Positions 1 to 8,183 of a stretch of 27,382 bases of DNA are shown here, one piece after another. The number at the start of each line of letters is the position of its first letter. Position 1 is the stretch's first letter. A program made the translations under genes and the position numbers. The notes under the pieces are model-generated. The model made no database searches. It was not told the DNA's origin and saw nothing but the letters and a program-made list of their open reading frames with translations. The stretch lies in assembly GCF_042665255.1 (NCBI RefSeq), contig NZ_JBHTCD010000046.1. One strand, 5' to 3'. The stretch is from Insolitispirillum peregrinum. GTDB taxonomy: Bacteria; Pseudomonadota; Alphaproteobacteria; Rhodospirillales; Rhodospirillaceae.

Positions 1-166
1 ATTCGGCAGGAAGATCACGCCAAGGGGCTCCTGTTCGAGCAATCCACAGGACCCCTTCCAGAAACAACCGTCCCTCTCCCCCGCTTTGGCCGGGGTCGCC
101 AATCTTGCCAAGACAGTAAGGCTCGATAGCCTTCCATTGCTCGTCACTCAGAATTTTGCGGTTCAA
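1..166 (-). CDS. IS5-family transposase, N-terminal part, cut by the window edge
   Basis: Translating the minus strand from a TTG at 166 gives about 55 residues that run off the left edge. They carry the N-terminal signature of IS5-family (DUF4096-type) transposases: LSDEQWKAIEP near the start, then LFLEGVLWIARTGAPWRDLP. This domain precedes the DDE catalytic core, which would lie outside the window. The TTG start is chosen because a TAA stop lies five codons upstream and an AAGGAAG ribosome site sits just before it. The element end must lie between the start codon and the stop of the next gene at 271, but I could not place its inverted repeat without the other end. The family call is firm; whether the element is intact cannot be judged. 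Confidence 0.85.
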   Translation of the reverse strand, partial: MNRKILSDEQWKAIEPYCLGKIGDPGQSGGEGRLFLEGVLWIARTGAPWRDLPAE

Positions 167-270
167 GGCTATCTTCCTTTATCAGATCAAGCCTTAAACC
201 AAATTTCCACAGCTTTGGGAATCTCAATTTCAAACGTCAACAATCCCTAACAGGGCAGGCTACGGGCGGA

Positions 271-3200
271 TTACCTGAAAAGTCCCTCGACGTCGGCAAT
301 CAATTCGCTGAGGGTGACATCATCCAGAACGCCAAGGAGGTCAGGCGTTTCCACTCCCCCCCAACCGGTGAGCGGTCCAACCCTGAGCGTTAACAGCTCC
401 TGTTCCGGTGCGTCCTCCAGCAAACCAGGGCCGAATCCCTCTTTCAGGGTCAGCTCTGCAACCTTGCCGCCTGCCAATGGCTTGAGAAGGCTGTAAATAT
501 AGCCATGATCCTCTGCCGGTCCGCGTTGCCAGCCCTGAGTGCACAGGCCCAGCAGCTTGAGTGTCGGCAAGGAAATCCCCCGCCACCGATCCAGTGTGCC
601 TGACCGCTTTTCGCCTGCGGTCAGGGTGTGGATCTCCCGGTCAATTTGCAGAAAGGGCTGGAGCAATCCGGCATCGGCACAATACTGGCCAAAAGCTGCG
701 GCTTCGCTGACTGACAGATCAAGGACATGAGGAATGCCAATCAAATGGGGCTCCCCGTCTGGCATCTGGAACAGTTCGCCGTTGGCGGTGGCAAGGCGTC
801 CATCTCCTTCGACGCGGAAACAGGTCAGCAGGCGGCCACCGCAACGAACGCTGTCTGCCGTTTCATAGACGCCCCACAGCAAACGCCGGACCAGATGCCG
901 CATCAGCGGATGGTCCGCCAGAAACATGCGGAACTCGTCAGGAGTCCACCGACGGCGCGTACACATGGCCGTTTCCAGACGCAAAACCTGTTGTCTGGCA
1001 ATGGCGCGGACGTCTTTTTTCAGTGCCTTGAAGCGGTCAGATGCCACCCTGACCAAGGCAGGGTCATCGGTTTTTCTGGCTTTGGGTAAATCCGCCAAAG
1101 GCCCCACAAGACAGCCATCAGCCGCCAGTTCCCACACAACCGGCCGCAAAGCCTCATCAAAGCCAACCCGGAAGGCACGGGCACCAAAGTCCAGTATGGC
1201 GCCACCCTGCTCATCAAGCTCCAGATCAGGAACCAGACGGTCCTCCAGATCCTCAACGGTCAGGGTGCGGGCGTCGGCGATAGACTGGATTTTCGCCTGT
1301 GCCTGCTCCTGCAGTGCCTTGAACTTCGATTTCTGCGCAATACCGTACAAGTGCAGCAGGGCCACGTCAGAACCGATCATGGCCAGCGCGTCAAGCCCGC
1401 TGACGGCCCGGGTGTGCAATCCTTCCCCCGGCCATGCCCGGATGAACGCCGCCAGTTTCCGGGCGCATTCGTCATTGCCCAGCAGCCCCAACGCCGTCAT
1501 TGCCCAGGAGTCCCGGGAGGGAGCCGCAGCCTCCAGCCAACTGATAAAGACATCCCAGGCAAAATGAGCCAGAGAGTCGGCCGTACAGACAGCCCGAACC
1601 TCCCCAATTCCGGCATAGACCTCTCCACTGATCGGAAAGGACATCATCTGCCCCAGATGCTCGATGGCCTGGTTGGACAGCACGGTGCCATTCGGCAACT
1701 GTGGCCGTCGCCACCCGTCTGGCTGCCACCAGTTGGGTAATTTGCCCTGCCTGGCCGGAAAGCGGTCGAGGGGGGTTTCGTCAAGACAGGCAAACAGGGC
1801 CTCCCTGATCGCCGGAGAGTCATAGCGCGCCACGCAGTGATCCAGCAACGCCTGATGTCCATGCTCACGCAGCATCCGCAGGGCAGAAACGGCGCAATCC
1901 CGTGCTTCGCCAACCGCGCCAAGCGCAGGAGGGATCAGGCCACAGATGGCATGCTCCGGGAATTTGAGCAGCCATGCCCGGCCATCGGCAGAGACCGTTT
2001 TGAGTCTGGCAAAGGCGCGGGCCGCCAGCGGAGCCAGTTCGGTTGCGCCGAAACTGCGGATGACCCGGAACCACTCGTTTGACCGGCCTCCCAGAACTTT
2101 CAGGAATCCGGGCAAGGCGGGAATACCCAGCGACATCATCAGGTAATCGACACCCCCCAGGCCCCTGAAGGGGGTGTTTGTAACTGCCTCCCACAAGGGA
2201 AGATGGAATGCGGCGGGAAGCAGGAGAATTGGTGCGGCATCAAAGTAAAGGACTCCCTCCTTTTTGACCATGAAGTCCTTTTCTTCCAGCCACGATTTTA
2301 TAAACAGGTCCTTGTCATTTGAGTGAATCGCAGCCGTTACCAATGTGGTGTAGCGCTCATGCTCTTGGTGAAATCTGTGAACAAAAACATTCTTGCCATC
2401 AACCTGATGCAGGACCCGACCGTTATTGGTGCTGATACGCTCCACCAGATGGTGCAAATTCTCGGGATTTTTCAACGCGCTGGATTTCAGCCATCGACCA
2501 TGGATGCCTGCCTCTTTGGCGTCGACCGGATCCCACATCTCCAGCGGAGGAACGGGCAGCACCTCGACCGCCATCGCCGAGCGGGCGGCTTTCTTTCTTT
2601 TCGACGCCAGCCATGGCGGGGTGGTCAGGACCACCGGCAGATCACCGGGAGCCGCAGGATTGACCGGTGGAGCCAGCAGTGCCAGTTGACGGTCGATGAC
2701 ACCCTGTGCCTTTGCGTCCAGCCAGGGGCGAACCGCCTCGATCCTGTCGGCCTGTTCCCGCAGCAGGCGGTTCAGGCGCGGAATCAGCGGGTCGGCATCC
2801 TTGCCACCATTGGCAACCAGAGCGGACAGGGCCACCAATGCCGCCACAGGCCAGCGATCCACAGCCGTTGCCAGGCGGGCGAGCGCGGTTTTTGAGGTAC
2901 TGGCAACCCTGCCCAGTGCCGCGACAGCCTCGGGTGTGCCGATATCCAGCAAAGCGTCCCCGGCCAGAGGGTCTGCGGCCCCCCGTTCCAGGCATGCCAC
3001 CGCGCTTTCGCCTCGTTCGGTGATCAGCGTCGCCACCATGCGGCGATCATCCCAGACATGATTTTTACCGGGCGGCGAAACCTTCAAGGCCGAGGCAATC
3101 GCGTGCGTCCCGGTTGCGGTCAACGCCAGCCAGTGTGCAGTGGCAGGAATGGCTTTTTGGGAAACAAACTGCGCAATCAGCGCATTCGACAGCTCTGGCA

Positions 3201-3870
3201 CATCGGGGAGCAGCAAGGCAGCCAGCGGCTGGCGACAGGGGGGAAGGGAGGGTAAGGCGGCCCTGATCCGCTCGACACAGTCCTGCCAGACGTCTTGCGG
3301 AGCTGCGGCAAGAGACGCCAGCAGCAATTCTTCACACCCTCTTGGCCAGCGGGGAGCCAATGGCTCGGTGACGGTCGAAGTGAGATGATAAATGTACCCC
3401 GGTCCCTGATCGTAACGAATGTGAACCTGAACCTTTTGCGCCAGAAGATAGATGTTGATGGCTCCAGCCAGACTGTATCTTTGCAGGATCCACTGTGCGA
3501 CATACGGATCGAAGTCTTCAAGGTGAGCCGGATAATTCCCGAAGGAAATCGCCAGAAGAAGGGCATCGGCCCCGGTATCGGCAGCCGGAACCCCATGGTC
3601 TTGCCTCTGGCGGTCCTGCATGCGCTGCAGTGCCGGACGGAGGTCACACTCCGTTGCAACCATATCCACGCGGTTCCCGGCCTTGGCAGCCCGTTCACAC
3701 ACCCGGCTCCACAGGGCAGACAGCGAAGGACGCGAAGACAGCGCGTGCGGATTTTTACGGGTCGGCAGGGACAGTCCTGCACGCTCTGACGAGGTCAACA
3801 CCACCGGCCCTGCGGTCAGCCACGGGGGAAGCACGCCATCTCTCGAATTGGCGAGATCGCTGGATGACAT
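271..3870 (-). CDS. DUF4132 (MolR-like) domain protein, 1199 aa
   Basis: This large soluble protein has no signal peptide or membrane segment. The C-terminal third resembles DUF4132, the domain of MolR-like proteins. It includes the basic helical stretch around residues 975-1040 (RFKALKKDVRAIARQQ, then RRWTPDEFRMFLADHPLMRHL) and the WGVYE and LTGWGG segments near the end. The central region is rich in Leu/Ala helices and reads like degenerate HEAT-type repeats. The function of DUF4132 is not established; the MolR link to molybdate regulation is weak. The ATG is preceded by GGGGGA at suitable spacing. The gene follows hxsC in the same direction after a 92-bp gap, so it could be part of the hxs transcript or have its own promoter. 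No catalytic motif was recognised. Confidence 0.8.
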   Translation of the reverse strand: MSSSDLANSRDGVLPPWLTAGPVVLTSSERAGLSLPTRKNPHALSSRPSLSALWSRVCERAAKAGNRVDMVATECDLRPALQRMQDRQRQDHGVPAADTGADALLLAISFGNYPAHLEDFDPYVAQWILQRYSLAGAINIYLLAQKVQVHIRYDQGPGYIYHLTSTVTEPLAPRWPRGCEELLLASLAAAPQDVWQDCVERIRAALPSLPPCRQPLAALLLPDVPELSNALIAQFVSQKAIPATAHWLALTATGTHAIASALKVSPPGKNHVWDDRRMVATLITERGESAVACLERGAADPLAGDALLDIGTPEAVAALGRVASTSKTALARLATAVDRWPVAALVALSALVANGGKDADPLIPRLNRLLREQADRIEAVRPWLDAKAQGVIDRQLALLAPPVNPAAPGDLPVVLTTPPWLASKRKKAARSAMAVEVLPVPPLEMWDPVDAKEAGIHGRWLKSSALKNPENLHHLVERISTNNGRVLHQVDGKNVFVHRFHQEHERYTTLVTAAIHSNDKDLFIKSWLEEKDFMVKKEGVLYFDAAPILLLPAAFHLPLWEAVTNTPFRGLGGVDYLMMSLGIPALPGFLKVLGGRSNEWFRVIRSFGATELAPLAARAFARLKTVSADGRAWLLKFPEHAICGLIPPALGAVGEARDCAVSALRMLREHGHQALLDHCVARYDSPAIREALFACLDETPLDRFPARQGKLPNWWQPDGWRRPQLPNGTVLSNQAIEHLGQMMSFPISGEVYAGIGEVRAVCTADSLAHFAWDVFISWLEAAAPSRDSWAMTALGLLGNDECARKLAAFIRAWPGEGLHTRAVSGLDALAMIGSDVALLHLYGIAQKSKFKALQEQAQAKIQSIADARTLTVEDLEDRLVPDLELDEQGGAILDFGARAFRVGFDEALRPVVWELAADGCLVGPLADLPKARKTDDPALVRVASDRFKALKKDVRAIARQQVLRLETAMCTRRRWTPDEFRMFLADHPLMRHLVRRLLWGVYETADSVRCGGRLLTCFRVEGDGRLATANGELFQMPDGEPHLIGIPHVLDLSVSEAAAFGQYCADAGLLQPFLQIDREIHTLTAGEKRSGTLDRWRGISLPTLKLLGLCTQGWQRGPAEDHGYIYSLLKPLAGGKVAELTLKEGFGPGLLEDAPEQELLTLRVGPLTGWGGVETPDLLGVLDDVTLSELIADVEGLFR

Positions 3871-3908
3871 CGGACGTCCCCCTTTATGGTATTATCAAAA
3901 CAGGGGCT

Positions 3909-3937
3909 TCTATCTTTGGTTTTTTTCCATGTGTCAA
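3909..3937 (-). promoter_or_regulatory. possible promoter for the DUF4132 gene
   Basis: In the gap between hxsC and the DUF4132 gene the minus strand has a perfect TTGACA (3937-3932). Seventeen bases later comes GATAGA (3914-3909), a weak -10 box. This would allow expression of the large protein independently of the hxs operon. The -10 match is poor, so confidence is low. Confidence 0.3.
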
Positions 3938-3962
3938 CTCTGGAACAGTGAGCGCAAGCCAC

Positions 3963-5105
3963 TCACAGAAAGGGGCGCAAGGAGGGACTATAGCGATAGC
4001 GCGCCCCGGAGGAGAAAAAGCCTCCGCAATCCTGCCGTCGTGTGCAGGCCGCACATTCGGCCACATATTCATTTTTCCAGTCAGAAATCGACTTGACCGA
4101 ATATTGCGCAGCCATCTCGCCCAGCAAACACAGCGGGTGATTGTAAATGCGCACCGGAACCTGATAATCCCGCAAGAGGGCAACAGCGTTTTCCAGAGTG
4201 GGCCGATAGTCTGCCGGATCAATCCAGACCTGATCAAGGTTGGCACGGGCAAAGCCTGTGACTTCCAACCCCATCAGAGCCACCTGATCAATGAATTGCA
4301 GATTGCGTGCGATGAACTGTGCCAGCGTCGGGAGGCCATCGATGGTTTGACGGTGCAGGACGACACGCACTTCGACGCGCTGCCCCCGCTCTTTCAGAGC
4401 CAGAATACCCCGCACGGTTTGGTCAAAGGCCCCGCGAGCTTGCACAATGTAATCATGCTGCGCAGGATCAGCGGCATAAAGGGGAATCCCGACCATCAAA
4501 TCAGGGTGCTGGATCGCAGCATAAGCGTCAGAAAAGGCGGGGTCGGCAAAACCTCTGCCATTGCTGAGAAGGTGTACCGCCGTGGTCGGCAACCTCGCCC
4601 GGGTCAAGGCCAACAGATCAATCAGCCGCTGGCCCAGCAAGGCTGGTTCTCCGCCCGTAAACCCCAGCACCGGGGCCGATGGCGGTATCATGCGCACCAA
4701 ATCCATCGCTTCGGCCACCAGCCAATCGTCCTGGATATTCTTTGGCGGCTGGGAACACATCACGCAGTTGTTGTCGCAACGCTCGGTGAGCAAGACGGCA
4801 TTGTGCGGTGAATTCTGCCGCCAAAGCGTGCGGATCCGCCCGGCATTCACAGAAATGATGTCGCCCTCTGCCAGATAGGCAAAGTCGGGAGGAAGATGCA
4901 ACCAGTGTGCGCAAGGGGGAATGCCCTGCTGTTCCGGCGGGAGAATGTACGCCCCAAAGCCTTGCGGCAGCGGCCCGTTGCCCCGCTGCAGGAACGCCAT
5001 TTTTTCGCGCAGCACAACAGGCAGGGCCTGATTGCTGGTCAGTTTCCACAGGGTCCGCTCGGCTGAACCGCCCCACGCAAGTGCTTTGCCGTTCAGGGTT
5101 AGCAT
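3963..5105 (-). CDS. hxsC: His-Xaa-Ser system radical SAM maturase HxsC
   Basis: This 380-aa radical SAM enzyme is one of the two paired maturases of the His-Xaa-Ser system. The [4Fe-4S]/SAM motif CxxxCxxC is at Cys110, Cys114 and Cys117 (CDNNCVMC). GGEP is at 151-154. C-terminal cysteines 326, 351, 354 and 360 could bind an auxiliary cluster. The sequence around the SAM motif and GGEP matches the HxsC family, whose substrate is believed to be the HxS-repeat peptide HxsA; the chemistry is not established here. The open frame extends to 5270. I place the start at the ATG at 5105 because the family begins near this point and the ATG lies against the hxsB stop (ATGCTAA overlap), indicating translational coupling. 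It is the last hxs gene of the operon. Confidence 0.88.
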   Translation of the reverse strand: MLTLNGKALAWGGSAERTLWKLTSNQALPVVLREKMAFLQRGNGPLPQGFGAYILPPEQQGIPPCAHWLHLPPDFAYLAEGDIISVNAGRIRTLWRQNSPHNAVLLTERCDNNCVMCSQPPKNIQDDWLVAEAMDLVRMIPPSAPVLGFTGGEPALLGQRLIDLLALTRARLPTTAVHLLSNGRGFADPAFSDAYAAIQHPDLMVGIPLYAADPAQHDYIVQARGAFDQTVRGILALKERGQRVEVRVVLHRQTIDGLPTLAQFIARNLQFIDQVALMGLEVTGFARANLDQVWIDPADYRPTLENAVALLRDYQVPVRIYNHPLCLLGEMAAQYSVKSISDWKNEYVAECAACTRRQDCGGFFSSGARYRYSPSLRPFL

Positions 5106-6553
5106 GAGAGGGCCCACCGACGAAAAAGAGCCGCAACAAAGGGGTCTTCCATCGCCTTGATGAAAATGCGCGTCATGCCCTTCATCCGTTGGCAAAAGCC
5201 CGACTCTGCCTTGCGCCCCAATGGGTCGCCATGGCGGGCGTGGTGATAGACGGGGTCTGCACCACACCACGGCTCACAGGCACAATCAGCGCACATCGGG
5301 GCCGACAAGGTAAAACTGTCCTCAAGGGCAGAGAGCAATGCCGGAGCAGAAAATATCTCGTCATAACCATGCTCGTGCACCGAGCCAAGGCGGAAGGTGT
5401 CATCCCCCATTTCCATCAGCATGCGGCTTTCATCGCTGGCGAACACGCCCCCATCGTAATTGAAAACGATGGCCGCAATACCAGCCCCCGACGGGTTCAT
5501 CAGATCGACATAGCCGGGATCGTGACAGCTGAACATCTTGCGCAGAATGATGGCGGCATGCTGTTCGGTAAAATGGATCCCGGACCGGTTCAGGTCGATG
5601 ATGTACGTCAACGTTTCTTCGTAAAACTCCAGCCAACGCGCAGTGTCATAGCCTTGATAGCTTTTGGTTTTCAGGGCAAAGCCATAGGGCGAGAGATGTC
5701 GCAGGAAAATGCCGTGGAAGCCCAGCCCGAGATACTCGTCAACAATCCCGGGCCCGCGCTGCAGGCTGGCCGCCGTGGTGGTCATCAACGCCGAGATGGC
5801 CTCGGGGCCGAGCACGTCCCGGGCCTTTTCCAGACCCGTGACAAAACGCGCATGGCTGTCTGCCCCCGGGCGTGGACGGTTGGCATTGTGCAGATCCTCC
5901 GGCCCGTCCAGAGACGCCGACAGAAAGATCCGGTGTTCGCGGCAAAAGGCCAGGGTATCGTCACTGATCAGCGACAAGGTCGTGGTAATGACAAACTGGA
6001 TATCGCGTTTATGCTGCCTGTTCCGCTCTGTTATCGAGAGAACCACATAGCGGATCAGATCAAAATTCAAAAGCGGCTCGCCGCCCTGAAACTCGACCTT
6101 CAAGGCCTGATTGGGCGAACGAAAGAGCAGGTCAATCGCACGGTCCGCCGTTGCGCGGCTCATGTCAAAACTGGCGCGGTCAGCCGACTGGCGGGAAACC
6201 TGACAATAGCGGCAGGCGTGATCGCAGCGCAGGGTGACCACGAACAGGTGCAGGCTGGTGAAATCCCGCAGCCGCGCATAGCGTGTGCGCAGTTTCAGGG
6301 CCAAGAGCTCCAGAGCCGCCCGATCCTCTGGCTGGCGCAGAAAGTGATTGGCGCGCAGTCTGGAAAACAGTGCGCCAGAGCGATCGAGATCGCCATTCAC
6401 CAGTGTCGTCAGATCGGCCGAAGAGACCGTCAAGGCTTCCCCGGCCATATTGCTGAGCAAAACCCGCTCGTCATCCAGCCGTTCAAAACGAAACGGCAGA
6501 AGTTCGTATCTTCCGGATGGTAAATAGTCCTCAGCAGGCAGAAACCGGGTCAT
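5099..6553 (-). CDS. hxsB: His-Xaa-Ser system radical SAM maturase HxsB
   Basis: This 484-aa radical SAM/SPASM-like enzyme is the partner of HxsC. The N-terminal 100 residues (LPFRFERLDDERVLLSNMAG) are the characteristic HxsB leader. The SAM motif is Cys110, Cys114, Cys117 (CDHACRYC), followed by GGEP at 157-160 and SLDGP at about 214-218. A SPASM-like cysteine set lies at 421, 424, 426, 430 and 454, consistent with auxiliary iron-sulfur clusters. HxsB-type enzymes are predicted to modify the repeat peptide HxsA, possibly by joining side chains, but this is inference from radical SAM peptide maturases. Its ATG overlaps the hxsD stop as ATGA, and its TAA overlaps the hxsC start, so the three genes are tightly coupled. 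Confidence 0.92.
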   Translation of the reverse strand: MTRFLPAEDYLPSGRYELLPFRFERLDDERVLLSNMAGEALTVSSADLTTLVNGDLDRSGALFSRLRANHFLRQPEDRAALELLALKLRTRYARLRDFTSLHLFVVTLRCDHACRYCQVSRQSADRASFDMSRATADRAIDLLFRSPNQALKVEFQGGEPLLNFDLIRYVVLSITERNRQHKRDIQFVITTTLSLISDDTLAFCREHRIFLSASLDGPEDLHNANRPRPGADSHARFVTGLEKARDVLGPEAISALMTTTAASLQRGPGIVDEYLGLGFHGIFLRHLSPYGFALKTKSYQGYDTARWLEFYEETLTYIIDLNRSGIHFTEQHAAIILRKMFSCHDPGYVDLMNPSGAGIAAIVFNYDGGVFASDESRMLMEMGDDTFRLGSVHEHGYDEIFSAPALLSALEDSFTLSAPMCADCACEPWCGADPVYHHARHGDPLGRKAESGFCQRMKGMTRIFIKAMEDPFVAALFRRWALSC

Positions 6554-6858
6554 TTCTGCAAGCCACTACGGGAAAACGTATAGGCCAGAATGAGGGTCCG
6601 CACTGGCTCCGTTGCCTCCCGGATGCGCGCACGAAGCATTTGATCGGTGACTTCACGCAGAAAGTCTGCCCGTGCGACCAACAGACTGTGGCTGTTTGTA
6701 CCCTCGGTGACGGGGTACAACGTGCACTGAATGGTGTTGCCGTCGATGGCCACCTGAATGGCCAGCCTGTCACTCAGCCGGTAGGCTGCCTGATGGACAG
6801 CCCACGGGTCATAGGCCTGCGCATCCAGGGTGACGCTCAGGCCATTGTCTTCGGCCAT
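6550..6858 (-). CDS. hxsD: His-Xaa-Ser system protein HxsD
   Basis: This small soluble protein of 102 aa lies between the peptide gene and the two maturases, the position of HxsD in this system. It has no cysteine cluster or membrane segment. The middle contains a beta-rich stretch (AIQVAIDGNTIQCTLYPV) followed by helices with many Arg and Glu residues. A partner or peptide-binding role similar to other RiPP accessory proteins is plausible but is inference. The start ATG is 11 bases after the hxsA stop, with an AAGGG ribosome site, and the stop overlaps the hxsB ATG. Identification rests mainly on size, context and partial sequence resemblance. Confidence 0.82.
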   Translation of the reverse strand: MAEDNGLSVTLDAQAYDPWAVHQAAYRLSDRLAIQVAIDGNTIQCTLYPVTEGTNSHSLLVARADFLREVTDQMLRARIREATEPVRTLILAYTFSRSGLQK

Positions 6859-6869
6859 CCCTGTCGCCC

Positions 6870-7154
6870 TTAACGGCTGCTGTAATGCGACGAATGCGAG
6901 CCATGTGAGACATGCGAAGCATGGCTCTGGTGTGACGCAAACAGCATGCCGTCATTCCCGGATGGCCGCAGGACAAAACTCATCAGATCACCCTTGCCAT
7001 CAGGAACCTGAAAGGCGTGTTCTGTCACCGATGAGGAACTGCTGATGACCGTAGTTTCAACCGGTGCGGCTTTTTCCTCCGGCGCGATGGCTGCCTGGGC
7101 CGTTGCGGAAAAGCTGGCTGCGATAGCGGCAAAAGATCCCAGAAAACGCTTCAT
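6870..7154 (-). CDS. hxsA: His-Xaa-Ser repeat peptide HxsA (likely modified substrate)
   Basis: This 94-aa peptide has an N-terminal signal sequence (Lys-Arg, then FLGSFAAIAASFSATAQA, cleavage probably near residue 21) and a linker rich in Ser and charged residues. A C-terminal tail holds six uninterrupted His-x-Ser units: HQS, HAS, HVS, HGS, HSS and HYS at residues 75-92, ending SR. The HxS run defines the HxsA family. The tail is the presumed site of radical SAM modification by HxsB and HxsC, and the signal peptide suggests export to the periplasm or beyond. The ATG has a good AAGGAG ribosome site nine bases upstream. It is the first gene of the hxs operon, with an AT-rich upstream region of about 100 bases. 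The final modified product is unknown. Confidence 0.93.
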   Translation of the reverse strand: MKRFLGSFAAIAASFSATAQAAIAPEEKAAPVETTVISSSSSVTEHAFQVPDGKGDLMSFVLRPSGNDGMLFASHQSHASHVSHGSHSSHYSSR

Positions 7155-7252
7155 TTACAGCCCGCTCCTTCATGTCTCATTGGTTATGGTTGTACAGCAG
7201 ACGGTGCATATAAAACATATGAGATATATTCTATTAAAATACAACTAAAAAT

Positions 7253-7258
7253 ATTATA
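7253..7258 (-). promoter_or_regulatory. candidate -10 box upstream of the hxs operon
   Basis: The 7190-7260 stretch is markedly AT-rich compared with its surroundings. It contains a perfect TATAAT on the minus strand about 100 bases before hxsA. No good -35 hexamer sits 17 bases upstream (TCATGT), so an activator or an alternative start nearer the gene is possible. Confidence 0.3.
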
Positions 7259-7281
7259 CGACCATAAGTGGCAGGACATGA

Positions 7282-7307
7282 AAAAGGGCAGACAACCGTC
7301 TGCCCTT
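7282..7307 (-). terminator. intrinsic terminator of the lipoprotein gene
   Basis: A perfect 10-bp stem (AAGGGCAGAC, four-base loop, GTCTGCCCTT) lies at 7284-7307. On the minus strand it is followed by a short T run. It lies about 75 bases after the stop of the 7380-8033 gene and just before the hxs promoter region, so it separates the two units. Confidence 0.75.
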
Positions 7308-7333
7308 GCGTGAGGCCAACACTCCGGCCCCGA

Positions 7334-7365
7334 CGAGGTGCGGAGCAACGCTCCGCATCCTTGCT
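7334..7365. repeat. extragenic palindromic repeat, copy 1
   Basis: A 32-bp segment containing the hairpin GCGGAGC-AAC-GCTCCGC lies just downstream of the lipoprotein gene stop. It matches 28 of 32 bases at 8320-8351, and a diverged inverted copy is at about 27002-27056. This is a dispersed extragenic repeat family of the genome rather than a gene-specific signal. Confidence 0.6.
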
Positions 7366-7379
7366 GTTCGTCGTCAGGC

Positions 7380-8033
7380 TTACCGCACCACCGCATCGCC
7401 AAAATACGAGCGGATGCCGCTTTCGATCGCACCATCAAGGTCCTGCATCATCAGCTCGATCAGGTCCGACCAGGCGCGTTCCCGTTCGGCAATCGAGGAT
7501 TTCTCGTTGATCGAGCGCGAGCGCCAGGCTTCCTGCCGGATCTGGGTCAGCACCGTGCCGCCATCATCGACCAGCTGGATCGACACCACTGCCTTGGCGT
7601 CATAACGGGTTTCCGGCTCGTCGGTGAAAAAACCCTTCAGGCCGCCCCTGGTTTCCAGCGGCACCTCGATCACCGAGGCATCATCAACCACCACCCGCAC
7701 GGTGCGGGTGCCAAAGCCGTTGCACTGCAGACGCTCGCGCGCCCAGGTACGGATCGCCTGTTCCGGCGACAGCGGCATCAGGTGTTCAACGTTGGGATCG
7801 TGGCGCGGCGAGACATAGTTGACCAGCACTTCCGGCCCCATGGCGGCCAGGGTGATCGGCGGCTTGTGGCTCCAGCCGACCTGCGCCGGAGCCTGCGGGG
7901 CCGGAGGCGTCTCGGCGCAGGCACTGAGCGACGGCAGGGTAACACCAAGGGCAACGCCACCGGCCACGCGGGCCAGCAGGCTCCGCCGCGACAGGGCTGC
8001 GGCGGTCGGCTGATCGGACGAGGGGGAGGCCAT
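7380..8033 (-). CDS. putative Tat-exported lipoprotein, function unknown
   Basis: This is a 217-aa protein with a two-part signal. A twin-arginine motif SRRSLL at residues 15-20 is followed by a hydrophobic stretch and a lipobox LSAC with Cys39 as the lipidation site. A Pro/Ala-rich linker (PPAPQAPAQ) follows, then a mixed alpha/beta domain with a single further Cys. I do not recognise the family. The combination predicts a folded protein exported by Tat and anchored in a membrane facing the periplasm. The frame extends 11 codons upstream to 8066, but I choose the ATG at 8033 because AGGAG lies nine bases before it and the signal peptide then starts normally. A clear terminator lies downstream. 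Confidence 0.75.
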   Translation of the reverse strand: MASPSSDQPTAAALSRRSLLARVAGGVALGVTLPSLSACAETPPAPQAPAQVGWSHKPPITLAAMGPEVLVNYVSPRHDPNVEHLMPLSPEQAIRTWARERLQCNGFGTRTVRVVVDDASVIEVPLETRGGLKGFFTDEPETRYDAKAVVSIQLVDDGGTVLTQIRQEAWRSRSINEKSSIAERERAWSDLIELMMQDLDGAIESGIRSYFGDAVVR

Positions 8034-8110
8034 CGATAAAGCTCCTGAGAGAAAGAACGTCGTCAAGAGCTTACCCTGCCTGCCAAATGCGGCAAAACTG
8101 TAGTTTCAGA

Positions 8111-8153
8111 GCATTGTGCGAAAAGTGGGAACCGGTTTTCGCAAAAACAATGC
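8111..8153. repeat. 43-bp palindromic (REP-like) element
   Basis: The segment folds into a long imperfect hairpin: GCATTGTGCGAAAA pairs with TTTTCGC and ACAATGC around GTGGGAACCGG. A second copy (8168-8192 plus 8375-8399) has been split by an insertion. Such extragenic palindromes are common in alphaproteobacteria. It lies in the 372-base gap between the lipoprotein gene and cysW and could also act as a 3' end or mRNA-stability element for cysW. Confidence 0.65.
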
Positions 8154-8183
8154 GACAGAATAAACAAGCATTGTGCGAAAAGC

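Noticed and set aside
3495..4811. A 438-codon plus-strand frame opposite DUF4132 and hxsC
   Set aside because: It overlaps two well-supported minus-strand genes and their intergenic region, with low-complexity Arg/Gln/Pro-rich sequence and no domain.
5189..6523. A 444-codon plus-strand frame opposite hxsB
   Set aside because: It is a shadow of the hxsB reading frame; the hxsB product has all radical SAM motifs.
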